Part shown: piece after piece, positions 28,067 to 37,401 of the stretch
How positions within the stretch are numbered: position 1 is the stretch's first letter
Layout of the letters: each line of letters opens with the position of its first letter
NCBI RefSeq assembly: GCF_009729415.1
Contig: NZ_MPKW01000019.1
Span: forward strand, 1-64,000
Length of the DNA: 64,000 nucleotides
From: Mycolicibacterium sp. CBMA 234
GTDB lineage: Bacteria > Actinomycetota > Actinomycetes > Mycobacteriales > Mycobacteriaceae
Direction of reading: 5' to 3'
Program-made: the position numbers and the translations under genes
The notes under the pieces: model-generated
Databases searched by the model: none
What the model saw: only the letters and a program-made list of their open reading frames with translations
Told to the model about the DNA's origin: nothing

Positions 28067-28972
28067 TTACCAGCCCCGCTCGGCGAGCCGATGAGGCTCC
28101 GGCACATCCTCCACGTTGATGCCGACCATGGCCTCACCCAGACCGCGCGACACCTTGGCCAACGTGTCGGGGTCGTCGTAGAACGTGGTGGCCTTGACGA
28201 TGGCCGCTGCACGAGCCGCCGGGTCGCCGGACTTGAAGATGCCCGAGCCGACGAACACGCCCTCAGCACCCAGCTGCATCATCATCGCCGCGTCAGCCGG
28301 GGTGGCGATACCACCCGCGGTGAACAGCGTGACAGGCAACTTGCCGGCGCGCGCAACCTCGACCACGAGCTCGTACGGCGCCTGCAATTCCTTTGCGGCA
28401 ACGTACAGTTCGTCCTCCGACAGCGACGTCAGCCGACGGATTTCGCCGCCGATCTTGCGCATGTGGGTGGTGGCGTTGGAAACGTCACCGGTGCCGGCCT
28501 CGCCCTTGGAGCGAATCATGGCCGCGCCCTCGTTGATGCGGCGCAGCGCCTCACCGAGGTTGGTGGCGCCGCACACGAACGGCACGGTGAACTTCCACTT
28601 GTCGATGTGGTGCGTGTAGTCGGCCGGGGTCAGCACCTCGGACTCGTCGATGTAGTCCACTCCGAGGCTCTGCAGAATCTGCGCCTCGACGAAGTGGCCG
28701 ATGCGGGCCTTGGCCATCACCGGAATGGTGACGGCCTCGATGATGCCCTCGATCATGTCCGGATCGCTCATCCGCGAAACGCCGCCCTGCGCGCGGATAT
28801 CGGCGGGCACGCGTTCCAACGCCATGACGGCTACGGCGCCGGCGCCCTCTGCGATGCGCGCCTGCTCGGGCGTTACGACGTCCATGATGACGCCGCCCTT
28901 GAGCATCTCGGCCATGCCGCGCTTCACCCGGGCGGTGCCCGTCTGACCGCTGTTATCCGCTGCGGTATCCAC
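28067..28972 (-). CDS. pdxS: Pyridoxal 5'-phosphate synthase lyase subunit PdxS
   Basis: Builds PLP from ribose 5-phosphate, glyceraldehyde 3-phosphate and ammonia. The 301-residue (beta/alpha)8 protein shows [17 protein letters not shown], the Schiff-base lysine in [10 protein letters not shown] (Lys88) and the phosphate-binding GEAGTGDVS and FVGSGIFKS segments. GTG 28972 is chosen; the frame remains open to 29023 but without family similarity. It is the first gene of the pdxS-tesB-pdxT unit. Confidence 0.96.
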   Translation of the reverse strand: MDTAADNSGQTGTARVKRGMAEMLKGGVIMDVVTPEQARIAEGAGAVAVMALERVPADIRAQGGVSRMSDPDMIEGIIEAVTIPVMAKARIGHFVEAQILQSLGVDYIDESEVLTPADYTHHIDKWKFTVPFVCGATNLGEALRRINEGAAMIRSKGEAGTGDVSNATTHMRKIGGEIRRLTSLSEDELYVAAKELQAPYELVVEVARAGKLPVTLFTAGGIATPADAAMMMQLGAEGVFVGSGIFKSGDPAARAAAIVKATTFYDDPDTLAKVSRGLGEAMVGINVEDVPEPHRLAERGW

Positions 28973-29051
28973 TGCTATCTCCCTCAAGAATTTGGTACAC
29001 GGCAAGTCTAGTGGCCAAGACAAATCGGTTATCGGCGCAGGTCATCCGACG

Positions 29052-30086
29052 TCACCGAATCGGCTGTGGCTCCGCGGTCAGGGGTGCGGGCTCCCGCAGC
29101 CCGTCCGCCAATTCGCCTGCGAGCGAAAGGTATTCACCGAGCTGCAATGGATAGACAGTCTCACCATCCGCGGCCAACCGCGCGATGACCTCGGCATCGC
29201 ACCAGCGGTGGCTGTGAATCGACTGCCGCTCGACCGTGGTGTGCCCACTGGTCACCGGCTCGAACCGCGCGGTGCGGTACACAAAGAAAAACTCTTCGCT
29301 GCGGATCACCGATCCGTTGAACTCGAACACCGCTTCCCGGCGCCACACCGGTCCGGTCAGGACCGCCGGATCGACCTGCAACCCGGTCTCCTCGGCCATC
29401 TCACGGGCGGCGGCGTCGGGCAGCGACTCATCCGGTTCGACCGCTCCCCCGACGGTGAACCACCACCGCGGCGCGATCAGCGGATCGGCTGCCGGGTCAC
29501 TGCCGCAGAACAGCAGCACCTGATCGTCCTGGTCCAGCAGCACCACCCGGGCCGACGTGCGTCGTCCCACTGCGCCGGGCTCGTGCCGAGAGGCCCGTTC
29601 GACGATCTCGAAATAGGTTGGCATGGCCGCGGTTCCACCCAGGTGCAGCCAGCGCACCAGGGTTCGCTCGCGCAGCGCCAGGGTGTCCCGGACCGCGTCG
29701 TTGTGGAAGCGGCGGGCCAGCAGCACCCGGGCCTCGGCGTCGGCCAACTCAGCGACCAACGACACCGGGATGGATGCCGGATCAACCTGCGCCAGGGCCG
29801 CCGACAGCTCGTTCTCGGCGGCCTCACGAGCCGGGCGCGACGCCCGTTCGGCGTCGTCGGCCAGCGCCGCCAGCCGGCGTCCGGCCGGGCGGGAACCATA
29901 GGCGTCCACGGCGACCGCTCGCGATACCACCGCCCGTCGAGCCAGTGCTCCGTCCAAGGCCTGCCAGGACAGGTCGTAGCGCACGTGCAGCCGGTCCAGT
30001 CGGTGCGCCGTCTGGTACGCCCACACCACGGTGATCAGCACCGTCAACGCCACCAGGACGAGGGCGACGACGGGTAATGCGCTCAT
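29052..30086 (-). CDS. NUDIX hydrolase with N-terminal membrane anchor (Rv2609c-like)
   Basis: A 344-residue protein with one N-terminal helix (ALPVVALVLVALTVLITVVWAY, residues 3-24), a helical linker of about 130 residues, and a C-terminal NUDIX domain: VGGAVEPDESLPDAAAREMAEETG matches GX5EX7REUXEEXGU. It should hydrolyse a nucleoside-diphosphate-linked compound at the membrane face. ATG 30086 is used. It is 31 bp downstream of pimA, so it belongs to the PI-mannoside block, as in Mtb; GDP-mannose or CDP-diacylglycerol-related substrates are conceivable but unproven. Confidence 0.88.
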   Translation of the reverse strand: MSALPVVALVLVALTVLITVVWAYQTAHRLDRLHVRYDLSWQALDGALARRAVVSRAVAVDAYGSRPAGRRLAALADDAERASRPAREAAENELSAALAQVDPASIPVSLVAELADAEARVLLARRFHNDAVRDTLALRERTLVRWLHLGGTAAMPTYFEIVERASRHEPGAVGRRTSARVVLLDQDDQVLLFCGSDPAADPLIAPRWWFTVGGAVEPDESLPDAAAREMAEETGLQVDPAVLTGPVWRREAVFEFNGSVIRSEEFFFVYRTARFEPVTSGHTTVERQSIHSHRWCDAEVIARLAADGETVYPLQLGEYLSLAGELADGLREPAPLTAEPQPIR

Positions 30087-30117
30087 CAGGGCTGTCTCTT
30101 CTTCGCGCAAGCGCTCA

Positions 30118-31248
30118 TCAGGACTCCACCCGGACCTTCGTCCCCGACCCGGCCACCGTCTCGTAGACCAGCATGATCTGCTGCGCGACCACCGACCAGT
30201 CGTACCGGCGCACCGCCTGCGTGGCCGCCTCGGCGTAGCGGCGCCGGGCCGCCTCGTCCGACAGCATCTCGACCAACGCGTCGCCGAGGGCCTCGGCGTC
30301 GTCGACCGGCACCAGCCGGCCCGCCTCGCCCTGATCGAGCACGCGCCGGAACGCGTCCAGATCGCTGGCCACCACCGGGGTGCCCGCGGCCATGGCCTCG
30401 ACCAGCACGATGCCGAAGCTCTCGCCGCCGGTGTTCGGGGCGCAGTAGACGTCGACGCTGCACATGGCCGACGCCTTCTCGGCGTCGTCGACCAGACCGA
30501 GGAAGCGCAGATGCCCCGCGTTCTCACCGACTGCCTCTTTGAGCGCGTCCTCGTCGCCGCGGCCGACGATCAGCACCTCGACATCCTGGCAGGCCGCCAC
30601 CAGTTTGGGCAGCGCACCGACCAGCACCTGCATGCCCTTGCGGGGTTCGTCGAACCGGCCCAGGAACAGCACGCTCCGGCCCGGCCGCGGGTAGCCCGGC
30701 AGCAGCGGCGCGTCATCGAAAGCTGACACATCCACGCCGTTGGGAATCTCGACCGCGTCCGAGCCCAGGGCCTCCATCTGCCAGCGCCGCGCCAGATCAG
30801 ACACCGCGATACGGCCCATGATCTTCTCGTTCCAGGGCCGCAGAATCCCCTGAAAAACGTTGAGCGTCAACGACTTTGTAGTTGACGTGTGAAACGTCGC
30901 GACGATGGGCCCGCTGGCCACCATCAGCGCCAGCAGCGACAGGCTCGGCGCATTGGGCTCGTGCAGATGCAAGACATCGAAGTCGCCGTCCTCGATCCAG
31001 CGTTTGACCATCCGGCGGGTGGCCGGGCCGAACCTCAGGCGCGCCACCGAACCGTTGTACGGGATGGGCACGGCCTTACCGCCGGAGACGACGTAGTCCG
31101 GCAGGTCAGCATGAGTCTCCGGCGACGACGGCGCCAGCACACTCACCTCGTGCCCGTAGCCGCGCATCACCTCGGCCAGTTGCAGCACGTGTGCCTGAAC
31201 GCCACCCGGTACGTCGAACGAGTACGGGCACACCATGCCGATACGCAT
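30118..31248 (-). CDS. pimA: Phosphatidyl-myo-inositol alpha-mannosyltransferase PimA
   Basis: Transfers the first mannose from GDP-mannose to phosphatidylinositol on the inner membrane face, starting PIM and lipoarabinomannan synthesis. The 376-residue GT4 enzyme has the GGVQAHV acceptor loop near the N-terminus, GRFDEPRKGM in the donor domain and the E-x7-E motif in GESFGIVLVEAMAAGTPV. ATG 31248 overlaps the patA stop (TGATG). Context with pgsA and patA makes assignment secure. Confidence 0.96.
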   Translation of the reverse strand: MRIGMVCPYSFDVPGGVQAHVLQLAEVMRGYGHEVSVLAPSSPETHADLPDYVVSGGKAVPIPYNGSVARLRFGPATRRMVKRWIEDGDFDVLHLHEPNAPSLSLLALMVASGPIVATFHTSTTKSLTLNVFQGILRPWNEKIMGRIAVSDLARRWQMEALGSDAVEIPNGVDVSAFDDAPLLPGYPRPGRSVLFLGRFDEPRKGMQVLVGALPKLVAACQDVEVLIVGRGDEDALKEAVGENAGHLRFLGLVDDAEKASAMCSVDVYCAPNTGGESFGIVLVEAMAAGTPVVASDLDAFRRVLDQGEAGRLVPVDDAEALGDALVEMLSDEAARRRYAEAATQAVRRYDWSVVAQQIMLVYETVAGSGTKVRVES

Positions 31249-32201
31249 CAGTCGTTCCCGGCCAACCGGGCCCGGCGTTCCTCCGACAGGTCGGCCAGCC
31301 ACTGCGGTTGCAGCATGTGCCAGTCGGTCGGGTGCGCGGCGATACATGCCTCGAACATCGTGGCGAGCTTCTGGGTGATGGCCGCGACGTCGCCACTGGA
31401 GGTGTCCACCGGCTCCGAGAGGTCGAAGACCCAGTCATTCGGCTTGTTCCAGCAGTGCACCGTCAGCAGCGTCGCGCCGGTGGTCACGGCAAGTTTGGCT
31501 GGGCCCGCAGGCATCCGGGTGGCTTCCCCGAAGAGGTTGACCTCCACGCCATTTCGCGACAGGTCCCGGTCAGCCATGAGGCAGACGACGCGGTTGTCCT
31601 GCAGCCGTTCCGTAAGAATCTCGGACGGCGGACGGACGCCCCCGGTCAACGGCAGGATCTCGAATCCCAGCGACTCGCGGTACTCGACGAAACGGTTGTA
31701 CAGCGACTCGGGCTTCAGCCGCTCGGCGACCGTGGTGAATTTTCCGTACTGGTGCACCACCGCCACCCCAGCCATATCCCAGTTGCCGCTGTGCGGCAGC
31801 GCCAGGATCACGCCGTTGCCGCGCTGCAGCCCCTCAGCGATGTTCTCGGTCCCGACCAGGCAGTGCCGGAGCCGCTCGCCGAGCGTGCGCTGGTCCATCG
31901 ACGGCAGCCGGAACGCCTCCCGCCAGTACCGGGCGTAGGACGCCAGCGAGGCCCGGATGATGCGGCCCGGCACCTTCGCCGGCCGGACGCCGAGGACGCG
32001 GGCCAGGTTCTTGCGCAGTTGCTCCGGACCGCCGCCGCGCGCCGCGTAGAGCGCACCGGCGTCAAACACGTTGCGGGCCGCGAACTCTGGCATGGTCCGG
32101 ATCAGCCCCCAGCCCGCGGCGTAGCCGAGGTCTTTGAGCTGCTCGCCCATCGGGACGTCAAAGCCACCGAAGGACGGAACCCCACCGGTAGGGACGCTCA
32201 T
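31248..32201 (-). CDS. patA: Phosphatidylinositol mannoside acyltransferase PatA
   Basis: Acylates the mannose added by PimA. The 317-residue protein belongs to the LpxL-like acyltransferases and carries the HX4D motif in PHSGNWD (His137-Asp142). ATG 32201 overlaps the pgsA stop codon by one base; a GTG immediately before is possible. A largely cytosolic, membrane-associated enzyme using acyl-CoA. Confidence 0.95.
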   Translation of the reverse strand: MSVPTGGVPSFGGFDVPMGEQLKDLGYAAGWGLIRTMPEFAARNVFDAGALYAARGGGPEQLRKNLARVLGVRPAKVPGRIIRASLASYARYWREAFRLPSMDQRTLGERLRHCLVGTENIAEGLQRGNGVILALPHSGNWDMAGVAVVHQYGKFTTVAERLKPESLYNRFVEYRESLGFEILPLTGGVRPPSEILTERLQDNRVVCLMADRDLSRNGVEVNLFGEATRMPAGPAKLAVTTGATLLTVHCWNKPNDWVFDLSEPVDTSSGDVAAITQKLATMFEACIAAHPTDWHMLQPQWLADLSEERRARLAGND

Positions 32202-32857
32202 CACTGCTCCTTCGTGGGCGAACTCGACGGGAGTGGCTCATCGGCACCCGGTGAACGACGCACCGCAGCGACGCGCTGGCCCAACGTGACGACGCTGGCG
32301 ACGGCCAGCAGCCACATCGCGATGGGCAACGCCAGCGGCAGCGGATGAATCGGCAGGTCCGAGAATCCCGCACCCACCAACACGATGATCAGCCGCTCGG
32401 GGCGTTCGATGAAGCCGCCGTCGGCGTTCAGACCGCTGGCCTCGGCGCGGGCCTTGATGTACGAGATGACCTGCGAGGTGACCAGACAGATCAACGTGGC
32501 GATCACCAGCGGCTTGTCGTGCATCTCGAACGCGATCCACCACAGCAGACCGCAGAAGACCGCGCCGTCACCGATCCGGTCGCACGTGGCGTCGAGCACG
32601 GCCCCGAGGCGCGTGCCGTAGCCACGTTCGCGGGCCATGGCACCGTCGAGCATGTCGGCCAGCACGAAGAACCAGACCACCACCGCGCCGTACCAGAGGT
32701 GACCGGTCGGGAACAGAGTCAGCGCACCGATGACCGAAGCGGTGGTACCGATGACGGTGACGGCGTCCGGCGTCAGCCCGATGCGCAGCGCTCCCCGGGC
32801 CAGCGGACGGCTCACTTTGGTGTAGGCCGCGCGGGTCAACAGGTAGAAGTCGCTCAC
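32201..32857 (-). CDS. pgsA1: Phosphatidylinositol phosphate synthase
   Basis: A 218-residue CDP-alcohol phosphatidyltransferase with about six membrane helices. The full signature D68-x2-D71-G-x2-A-R-x-G-x-D89-x3-D93 is intact in DMLDGAMARERGYGTRLG and the following residues. In mycobacteria this gene makes phosphatidylinositol phosphate from CDP-diacylglycerol and inositol 3-phosphate, the precursor for PimA. It overlaps the HIT gene by 4 bp upstream and patA downstream. Confidence 0.95.
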   Translation of the reverse strand: MSDFYLLTRAAYTKVSRPLARGALRIGLTPDAVTVIGTTASVIGALTLFPTGHLWYGAVVVWFFVLADMLDGAMARERGYGTRLGAVLDATCDRIGDGAVFCGLLWWIAFEMHDKPLVIATLICLVTSQVISYIKARAEASGLNADGGFIERPERLIIVLVGAGFSDLPIHPLPLALPIAMWLLAVASVVTLGQRVAAVRRSPGADEPLPSSSPTKEQ

Positions 32858-33486
32858 GACTGGACGTCTTTGCCGTCGCTGCGCTCACCCAGCCGCTGCG
32901 CGTCCTGCGCCGCCCACTCGTCGGCCAGCAACTTGCGGGTATCGCGCAGCAGCTGCGGGATCACCTTGGTACCGCCGATGACGGTGATGAAGTTGGCGTC
33001 GCCGCCCCACCGCGGCACCACGTGCATGTGCAGGTGGTCGGCCAGCGAGCCGCCGGCCGAGGTACCCAGATTGAGGCCGACGTTGAAGGCATGCGGGTTC
33101 GAAATGGCCTTCATCACCCGAATTGCCTTCTGGGTGAACGACATCAGCTCGCTGCTCTCGGCCTCGGTGAGGTCTTCGAGCTCGGACACCTTGCGGTAGG
33201 GCACCACCATGAGGTGTCCCGGGTTGTACGGGTACAGGTTGAGCACCGCGTAGACCTGTTCGCCGCGCGCGACGATCAGACCTTCCTCGTCGGCCAGCGT
33301 GGGGATATCGATGAACGGTTGCTTGGAGCCCGCCGACGTGCCCTCGCCACCCGTGATCGGAGCGTCCACGATGTAGCTCATCCGATGCGGCGTCCACAAC
33401 CGCTGGAGATAGTCGATGTCGCCGACGCCGCGGTCCACTATGGCGTCTCCGACGCCGCGGTCCACGATGCTCCGATCCTCGGTCAC
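32854..33486 (-). CDS. HIT-family nucleotide phosphorylase/hydrolase (Rv2613c-like)
   Basis: A 210-residue HIT protein with the histidine triad HLHMHVV (His151, His153, His155). The Mtb homologue Rv2613c is described as a diadenosine tetraphosphate phosphorylase, a likely role here. GTG 33486 overlaps the thrS stop (GTGA). The first 24 residues contain a tandem duplication, IVDRGVGDA at 7-15 and IVDRGVGDI at 16-24, encoded by two copies of a 27-bp unit. If translation starts further in (for example Met36), the repeat would be untranslated. Confidence 0.9.
   Translation of the reverse strand: MTEDRSIVDRGVGDAIVDRGVGDIDYLQRLWTPHRMSYIVDAPITGGEGTSAGSKQPFIDIPTLADEEGLIVARGEQVYAVLNLYPYNPGHLMVVPYRKVSELEDLTEAESSELMSFTQKAIRVMKAISNPHAFNVGLNLGTSAGGSLADHLHMHVVPRWGGDANFITVIGGTKVIPQLLRDTRKLLADEWAAQDAQRLGERSDGKDVQS
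33422..33465 (-). repeat. 27-bp-spaced direct repeat in the HIT 5' end
   Basis: The 17-bp sequence CCGACGCCGCGGTCCAC occurs at 33422-33438 and 33449-33465, exactly 27 bp (nine codons) apart, so the reading frame is preserved. Confidence 0.85.
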
Positions 33487-35543
33487 GCCTGCGCGCCTCG
33501 CGCTTCGTTCACCAAATCGGCTGTCGGGAAGGCGTTTTCGCGGCGTCCGATCCATCCGGTGATGAGGTCGATGGCTTCGGCCACCGGGACCCCGTTGACC
33601 TGGGTGCGGTCACCGAACCGGAACGACACGGCGCCCGATTCGATGTCCTTGTCGCCCGCGAGCAACATGAACGGCACCTTCTGGTTGGTGTGGTTGACGA
33701 TCTTCTTCGCCATCCGGTCGTCGCTGCCGTCGACCTCGACCCGAACCCCGCGCGACTTCAGTTGCGCCGCAACGTCATACAGGTAATCCAGGTGCGCGTC
33801 GGCAACCGGGATACCGACCACCTGCACCGGCGCCAGCCAGGCCGGGAACGCACCGGCGTAGTGCTCGGTGAGCACACCGAAGAACCGCTCGATGGACCCG
33901 AACAGGGCGCGGTGGATCAACACCGGACGCTGCCGCGTTCCGTCGGCCGCGGTGTACTCGAGCTCGAACCGGTCCGGCATGTTGAAGTCCAGCTGGATGG
34001 TCGACATCTGCCAGCTTCTGCCGAGCGCATCCTTGACCTGCACGGAAATCTTGGGGCCGTAGAACGCGGCGCCACCCGGGTCCGGCACCAGCGCCAGGCC
34101 GGAGGCCTCGGCGACCTCGCGCAACGTCTCGGTGGCCTCTTCCCACATCTCGTCGTCGCCGACGTACTTGTCCGGGTCCTTGGTGGACAGTTCCAGGAAG
34201 TAGTCGTCCAAGCCGTAATCGCTCAGCAGGTCGAGGACGAACTGCAGCAGCCGGGTCAACTCGTCGCGCATCTGCTCACGCGTCGTGTAGATGTGCGCGT
34301 CGTCCTGCGTCATGCCGCGCACGCGGGTCAGGCCGTGGACCACGCCCGACTTTTCGTAGCGGTACACGCTGCCGAACTCGAAGAGCCGCAACGGAAGTTC
34401 GCGGTACGACCGCCCACGCGACCGGAAGATCAGGTGGTGCATGGGGCAGTTCATGGGCTTGAGGTAGTAGTTCTGCCCCGGCTTGCGCAGCGTGCCGTCC
34501 TCGTTGAACTCGGCATCGATGTGCATGGGCGGGTACATGCCGTCGGCGTACCACTCCAGGTGCCCCGAGGTGATGTACAGCTGCTCTTTGGTGATGTGCG
34601 GGGTGTTGACGAACTCGTAGCCGGCCTCTTGGTGCTTGCGGCGCGAGTAGTCCTCCAGCTCGCGGCGGATGATGCCGCCCTTCGGATGGAACACAGGCAG
34701 GCCCGAGCCCAGCTCGTCGGGGAAGCTGAACAGGTCCAGCTCCACACCGAGCTTGCGGTGATCGCGGCGCAGCGCCTCCTCGATGAGTTCGAGGTGCTGA
34801 TCGAGGGCTTCCTGCGACTCCCAGGCGGTGCCGTAGACGCGCTGCAGGCTGGCGTTCTTCTGGTCGCCGCGCCAGTAGGCAGCGCTGCTGCGGGTCAGTT
34901 TGAACGCCGGGATGTGCTTGGTGGTCGGGATGTGCGGACCGCGGCACAGGTCGCCCCAAACCCGTTCGCGGGTGCGGGGATTGAGGTTGTCGTAGGCCGT
35001 CAGCTCGTCGCCGCCGACCTCCATGACGTCGGGGTCGCCGGACTTGTCGTCGACCAATTCGAGCTTGTAGGGCTCCTTGGACAGCTCTTCGCGGGCCTGG
35101 TCTTTGGATTCGTAGACGCGGCGGTCGAACAGCTGACCGTCCTTGACGATCTTCTGCATCCGCTTTTCGAGCTTGGCCAGGTCCTCGGGCGTGAACGGCT
35201 CGGCGACGTCGAAGTCGTAGTAGAAGCCGTCGGTGATCGGCGGGCCGATGCCCAGCTTGGCCTCCGGGAACAGGTCCTGCACAGCCTGGGCCAGCACGTG
35301 GGCGCACGAGTGCCGGATGACGCTGCGGCCGTCGTCGGTGTTTGCGGCCACCGGGGTGACCTCGACGTCGGCGTCAGGGGTCCACGACAAGTCACGCAGG
35401 CGGCCGTCGGCGTCCTTGACGACGACGATGGCGTCGACCTCACCGCGCTGCGGCAGCCCGGCCTCGCGGACCGCGGCGCCGGCGGTAGTCCCGGCAGCGA
35501 CCCGGATCGGGGCTGCTGGTGCGGGGCTGGCGACGGCGGTCAT
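33483..35543 (-). CDS. thrS: Threonyl-tRNA synthetase
   Basis: A 686-residue class II synthetase. An N-terminal TGS-like segment is followed by the editing domain ([23 protein letters not shown]), the catalytic core with motif 2 ([13 protein letters not shown]) and zinc ligands, and a C-terminal anticodon-binding domain. It attaches threonine to tRNA-Thr. It heads the overlapping block thrS-HIT-pgsA-patA-pimA; 77 bp upstream separate it from the PaaI-like gene. No T-box-like leader was recognised. Confidence 0.97.
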   Translation of the reverse strand: MTAVASPAPAAPIRVAAGTTAGAAVREAGLPQRGEVDAIVVVKDADGRLRDLSWTPDADVEVTPVAANTDDGRSVIRHSCAHVLAQAVQDLFPEAKLGIGPPITDGFYYDFDVAEPFTPEDLAKLEKRMQKIVKDGQLFDRRVYESKDQAREELSKEPYKLELVDDKSGDPDVMEVGGDELTAYDNLNPRTRERVWGDLCRGPHIPTTKHIPAFKLTRSSAAYWRGDQKNASLQRVYGTAWESQEALDQHLELIEEALRRDHRKLGVELDLFSFPDELGSGLPVFHPKGGIIRRELEDYSRRKHQEAGYEFVNTPHITKEQLYITSGHLEWYADGMYPPMHIDAEFNEDGTLRKPGQNYYLKPMNCPMHHLIFRSRGRSYRELPLRLFEFGSVYRYEKSGVVHGLTRVRGMTQDDAHIYTTREQMRDELTRLLQFVLDLLSDYGLDDYFLELSTKDPDKYVGDDEMWEEATETLREVAEASGLALVPDPGGAAFYGPKISVQVKDALGRSWQMSTIQLDFNMPDRFELEYTAADGTRQRPVLIHRALFGSIERFFGVLTEHYAGAFPAWLAPVQVVGIPVADAHLDYLYDVAAQLKSRGVRVEVDGSDDRMAKKIVNHTNQKVPFMLLAGDKDIESGAVSFRFGDRTQVNGVPVAEAIDLITGWIGRRENAFPTADLVNEARGAQA

Positions 35544-35620
35544 CGAGACACTCCTACGGGTTAGGTGACAGTCGCGACCATGCTATCGGCACCGGTCATC
35601 GCCGCGCGGCGCAGCGCCGC

Positions 35621-36247
35621 TCAAGGCTGACCCGGCTTGAGCTTCACGAAGAGGGCTTCGGTGTCGGCGAGCACGGTGTCACCGTCCAGCAGGGCCCCGG
35701 TGAGGAAGATCTTGCGGCCCTCGACGCGCTCCAGAGTCGCAGTGGCCTGGAGGTCACGCTCGACCGGAACGATCTGCCGGTAGTTGATGTGCAGGTAGGC
35801 GGTGCGCTGAAACGGACTCTTGGTGAGCCGGTAGGCGGCCTGCCCCAGCAGCGAGTCGAAGAACAATCCGATGGCCCCGCCGTGCGCGGCACCGTTGCGG
35901 CCCAGATGGAAGCGCCGGAACCGGACCGAGCCGGCGATCCGGCCGTCGTCGGTGACCTGGACATCAGCGGGCACGTTGAGGACGCCGCCGCGATTGGGCA
36001 GGTCCAGGCGGCGGCCGGACGGTGAGTGCCACTCATCGGCGTCGAACGGCGCCAACAGGGCGTTGGCCTGTTCGATGAGGTTCGCGGCCTGGGTGATGAC
36101 ATCGTCGGGCGCGTCGACGCCGCGTGCCAGGTCGCTGACGGTGCGGACGGACTCGACGAACCGCCCGTAGTCCGGGCCGCCTTTGGTGGTGGGTTTGGGC
36201 GGATTGAAACCGCCACCCTCGTGCACGGTCTCAGTCTCAGGCTCCAC
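35621..36247 (-). CDS. PaaI-family hotdog thioesterase
   Basis: A 208-residue protein with a single C-terminal hotdog domain: HLGRNGAAHGGAIGLFFDSLLG carries the conserved HGG catalytic-site motif of PaaI/4HBT proteins, and HINYRQIVPVERDL is the following core. The N-terminal 90 residues are a helical extension. It starts with GTG. The thioester substrate is unknown. It is divergent from the DUF1003 gene. Confidence 0.85.
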   Translation of the reverse strand: MEPETETVHEGGGFNPPKPTTKGGPDYGRFVESVRTVSDLARGVDAPDDVITQAANLIEQANALLAPFDADEWHSPSGRRLDLPNRGGVLNVPADVQVTDDGRIAGSVRFRRFHLGRNGAAHGGAIGLFFDSLLGQAAYRLTKSPFQRTAYLHINYRQIVPVERDLQATATLERVEGRKIFLTGALLDGDTVLADTEALFVKLKPGQP

Positions 36248-36387
36248 CTGATTCTCATATCACGGCGCCTCCGCAAGCTGTGAAAACGCATACGGATTCG
36301 GTGCCCGGGCTGCCGGCACCCCGAGTCGCAATCAGAATCGGCCGTGACCGCCCATGATCGCCACCCCACAAGCGAAGGACCATCACC

Positions 36388-36807
36388 ATGCAATGGACGA
36401 ACCACTGGCACCGTCACCCCGCTGTGCGTACCGGTGACCGCCTGACTCTCGGTGAGCGCGCCGCCGACGCCATGCGCAACGGCATGGGGTCGTGGCCGTT
36501 CGTTTTCGCGTTCATCGGGTTCATGGCGATCTGGGCCGTGGCCAACAGCATCTTCTATCTCGGCGGGTCCGCCGACGGCCAGCACGGGTTCGACCCGTAC
36601 CCGTACATCCTGCTGAACCTGGCACTGTCGATGGTCGCCGGCCTGCAGGGCGCGATCCTGCTGATCGCGGCCAAACGGTCGGACCAGATCAGCTCCGAGG
36701 TGTCGCTGCACACCTACGAGAACACCACCCAGCTGACCGAGTTGCTGGCCAAAGTCGACGAGCTGACCCGCGAGATTCACCAGCACATCTGCGAGCCCAT
36801 CGAGTAA
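36388..36807 (+). CDS. DUF1003-family membrane protein
   Basis: A 139-residue protein with two central membrane helices (WPFVFAFIGFMAIWAVANSI and YILLNLALSMVAGLQGAILLIAA, given here as separate spans) and a C-terminal helix EIHQHI. The FDPYPYILLNLALS motif and the ERAADAMRNGMGSW start identify DUF1003. Function is unknown. It is followed 20 bp later by the DUF1990 gene on the same strand. Confidence 0.86.
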   Translation: MQWTNHWHRHPAVRTGDRLTLGERAADAMRNGMGSWPFVFAFIGFMAIWAVANSIFYLGGSADGQHGFDPYPYILLNLALSMVAGLQGAILLIAAKRSDQISSEVSLHTYENTTQLTELLAKVDELTREIHQHICEPIE

Positions 36808-36827
36808 CGAGCTGGCACAGTGGCCTC

Positions 36828-37328
36828 ATGAGGCTGAGCGATCTTGCCGACCTGACGTTCACCTACCCCGACGTCGGGGCCACTGCCGGGACGCTGCCGG
36901 CGGCCGGCTATCACCATGTGCAGGCCGCGGCCCAGATCGGTTCGGGCCGAACACGTTTCGACACCGCAGCCGACGCAGTACTGCGCTGGGGCATGCAGCG
37001 CGGGGTCGGCATGCGGGTGGAGGCGACCACCGTGACCGCGGCTGCCGGGACCGACCTCCTCGGCCGGCTCGGACCCGTGCAGGTGCCCTGCCGCGTGGTC
37101 TACGTCGTCGATGAACCGGACCGACGCGGCTTCGCGTACGGCACGCTGCCCGGCCATCCGGAGTCCGGCGAGGAGCTGTTCTGCGTCCGCTACGACCCAG
37201 CCACCGATGCTGTGTACGCCGAGATCAGCGCGTTCTCGCGGCCGGCACTCTGGTGGAGCCGACTCGGCGCGCCGGTCGCGCGGGTGGCGCAACGGGTGAT
37301 CAGCCGACGCTATTTGCACGCGGTCTGA
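36828..37328 (+). CDS. DUF1990-family protein (Rv2616-like)
   Basis: A 166-residue protein with the DUF1990 layout: FTYPDVGATAG at the start, GYHHVQAAAQIGSG, and the C-terminal GTLPGHPESGEELF and ISAFSRPALWW motifs. The fold suggests a START/Bet v 1-like lipid-binding pocket; biochemical role unknown. ATG 36828 is 20 bp after the DUF1003 stop; a longer open frame upstream overlaps that gene and is not supported. Confidence 0.85.
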   Translation: MRLSDLADLTFTYPDVGATAGTLPAAGYHHVQAAAQIGSGRTRFDTAADAVLRWGMQRGVGMRVEATTVTAAAGTDLLGRLGPVQVPCRVVYVVDEPDRRGFAYGTLPGHPESGEELFCVRYDPATDAVYAEISAFSRPALWWSRLGAPVARVAQRVISRRYLHAV

Positions 37329-37357
37329 GCGATTCGCCGGGAACCGGTGTCACTGTT

Positions 37358-37399
37358 CAGTTATCAAGGTGCGCAAAGCAGTTATCAAGGTGCGCAACG
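37358..37399. repeat. 21-bp tandem duplication beside the HNH gene
   Basis: CAGTTATCAAGGTGCGCAA followed by AG, then the same 19 bases followed by CG: two 21-bp units (37358-37378, 37379-37399) differing at one base. It ends 2 bp before the HNH stop codon. Confidence 0.9.
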
Positions 37400-37401
37400 T
37401 A

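Noticed and set aside
28972..29023. Longer N-terminus for PdxS
   Set aside because: The upstream frame is open but unrelated to the family; GTG 28972 gives the standard length.
35544..35620. T-box riboswitch upstream of thrS
   Set aside because: The gap is only 77 bp and no T-box sequence or antiterminator fold was recognised.
37358..37399. Tandem repeat as a phage attachment site or CRISPR remnant
   Set aside because: Only two adjacent units without spacers, no integrase and no cas genes in the window.
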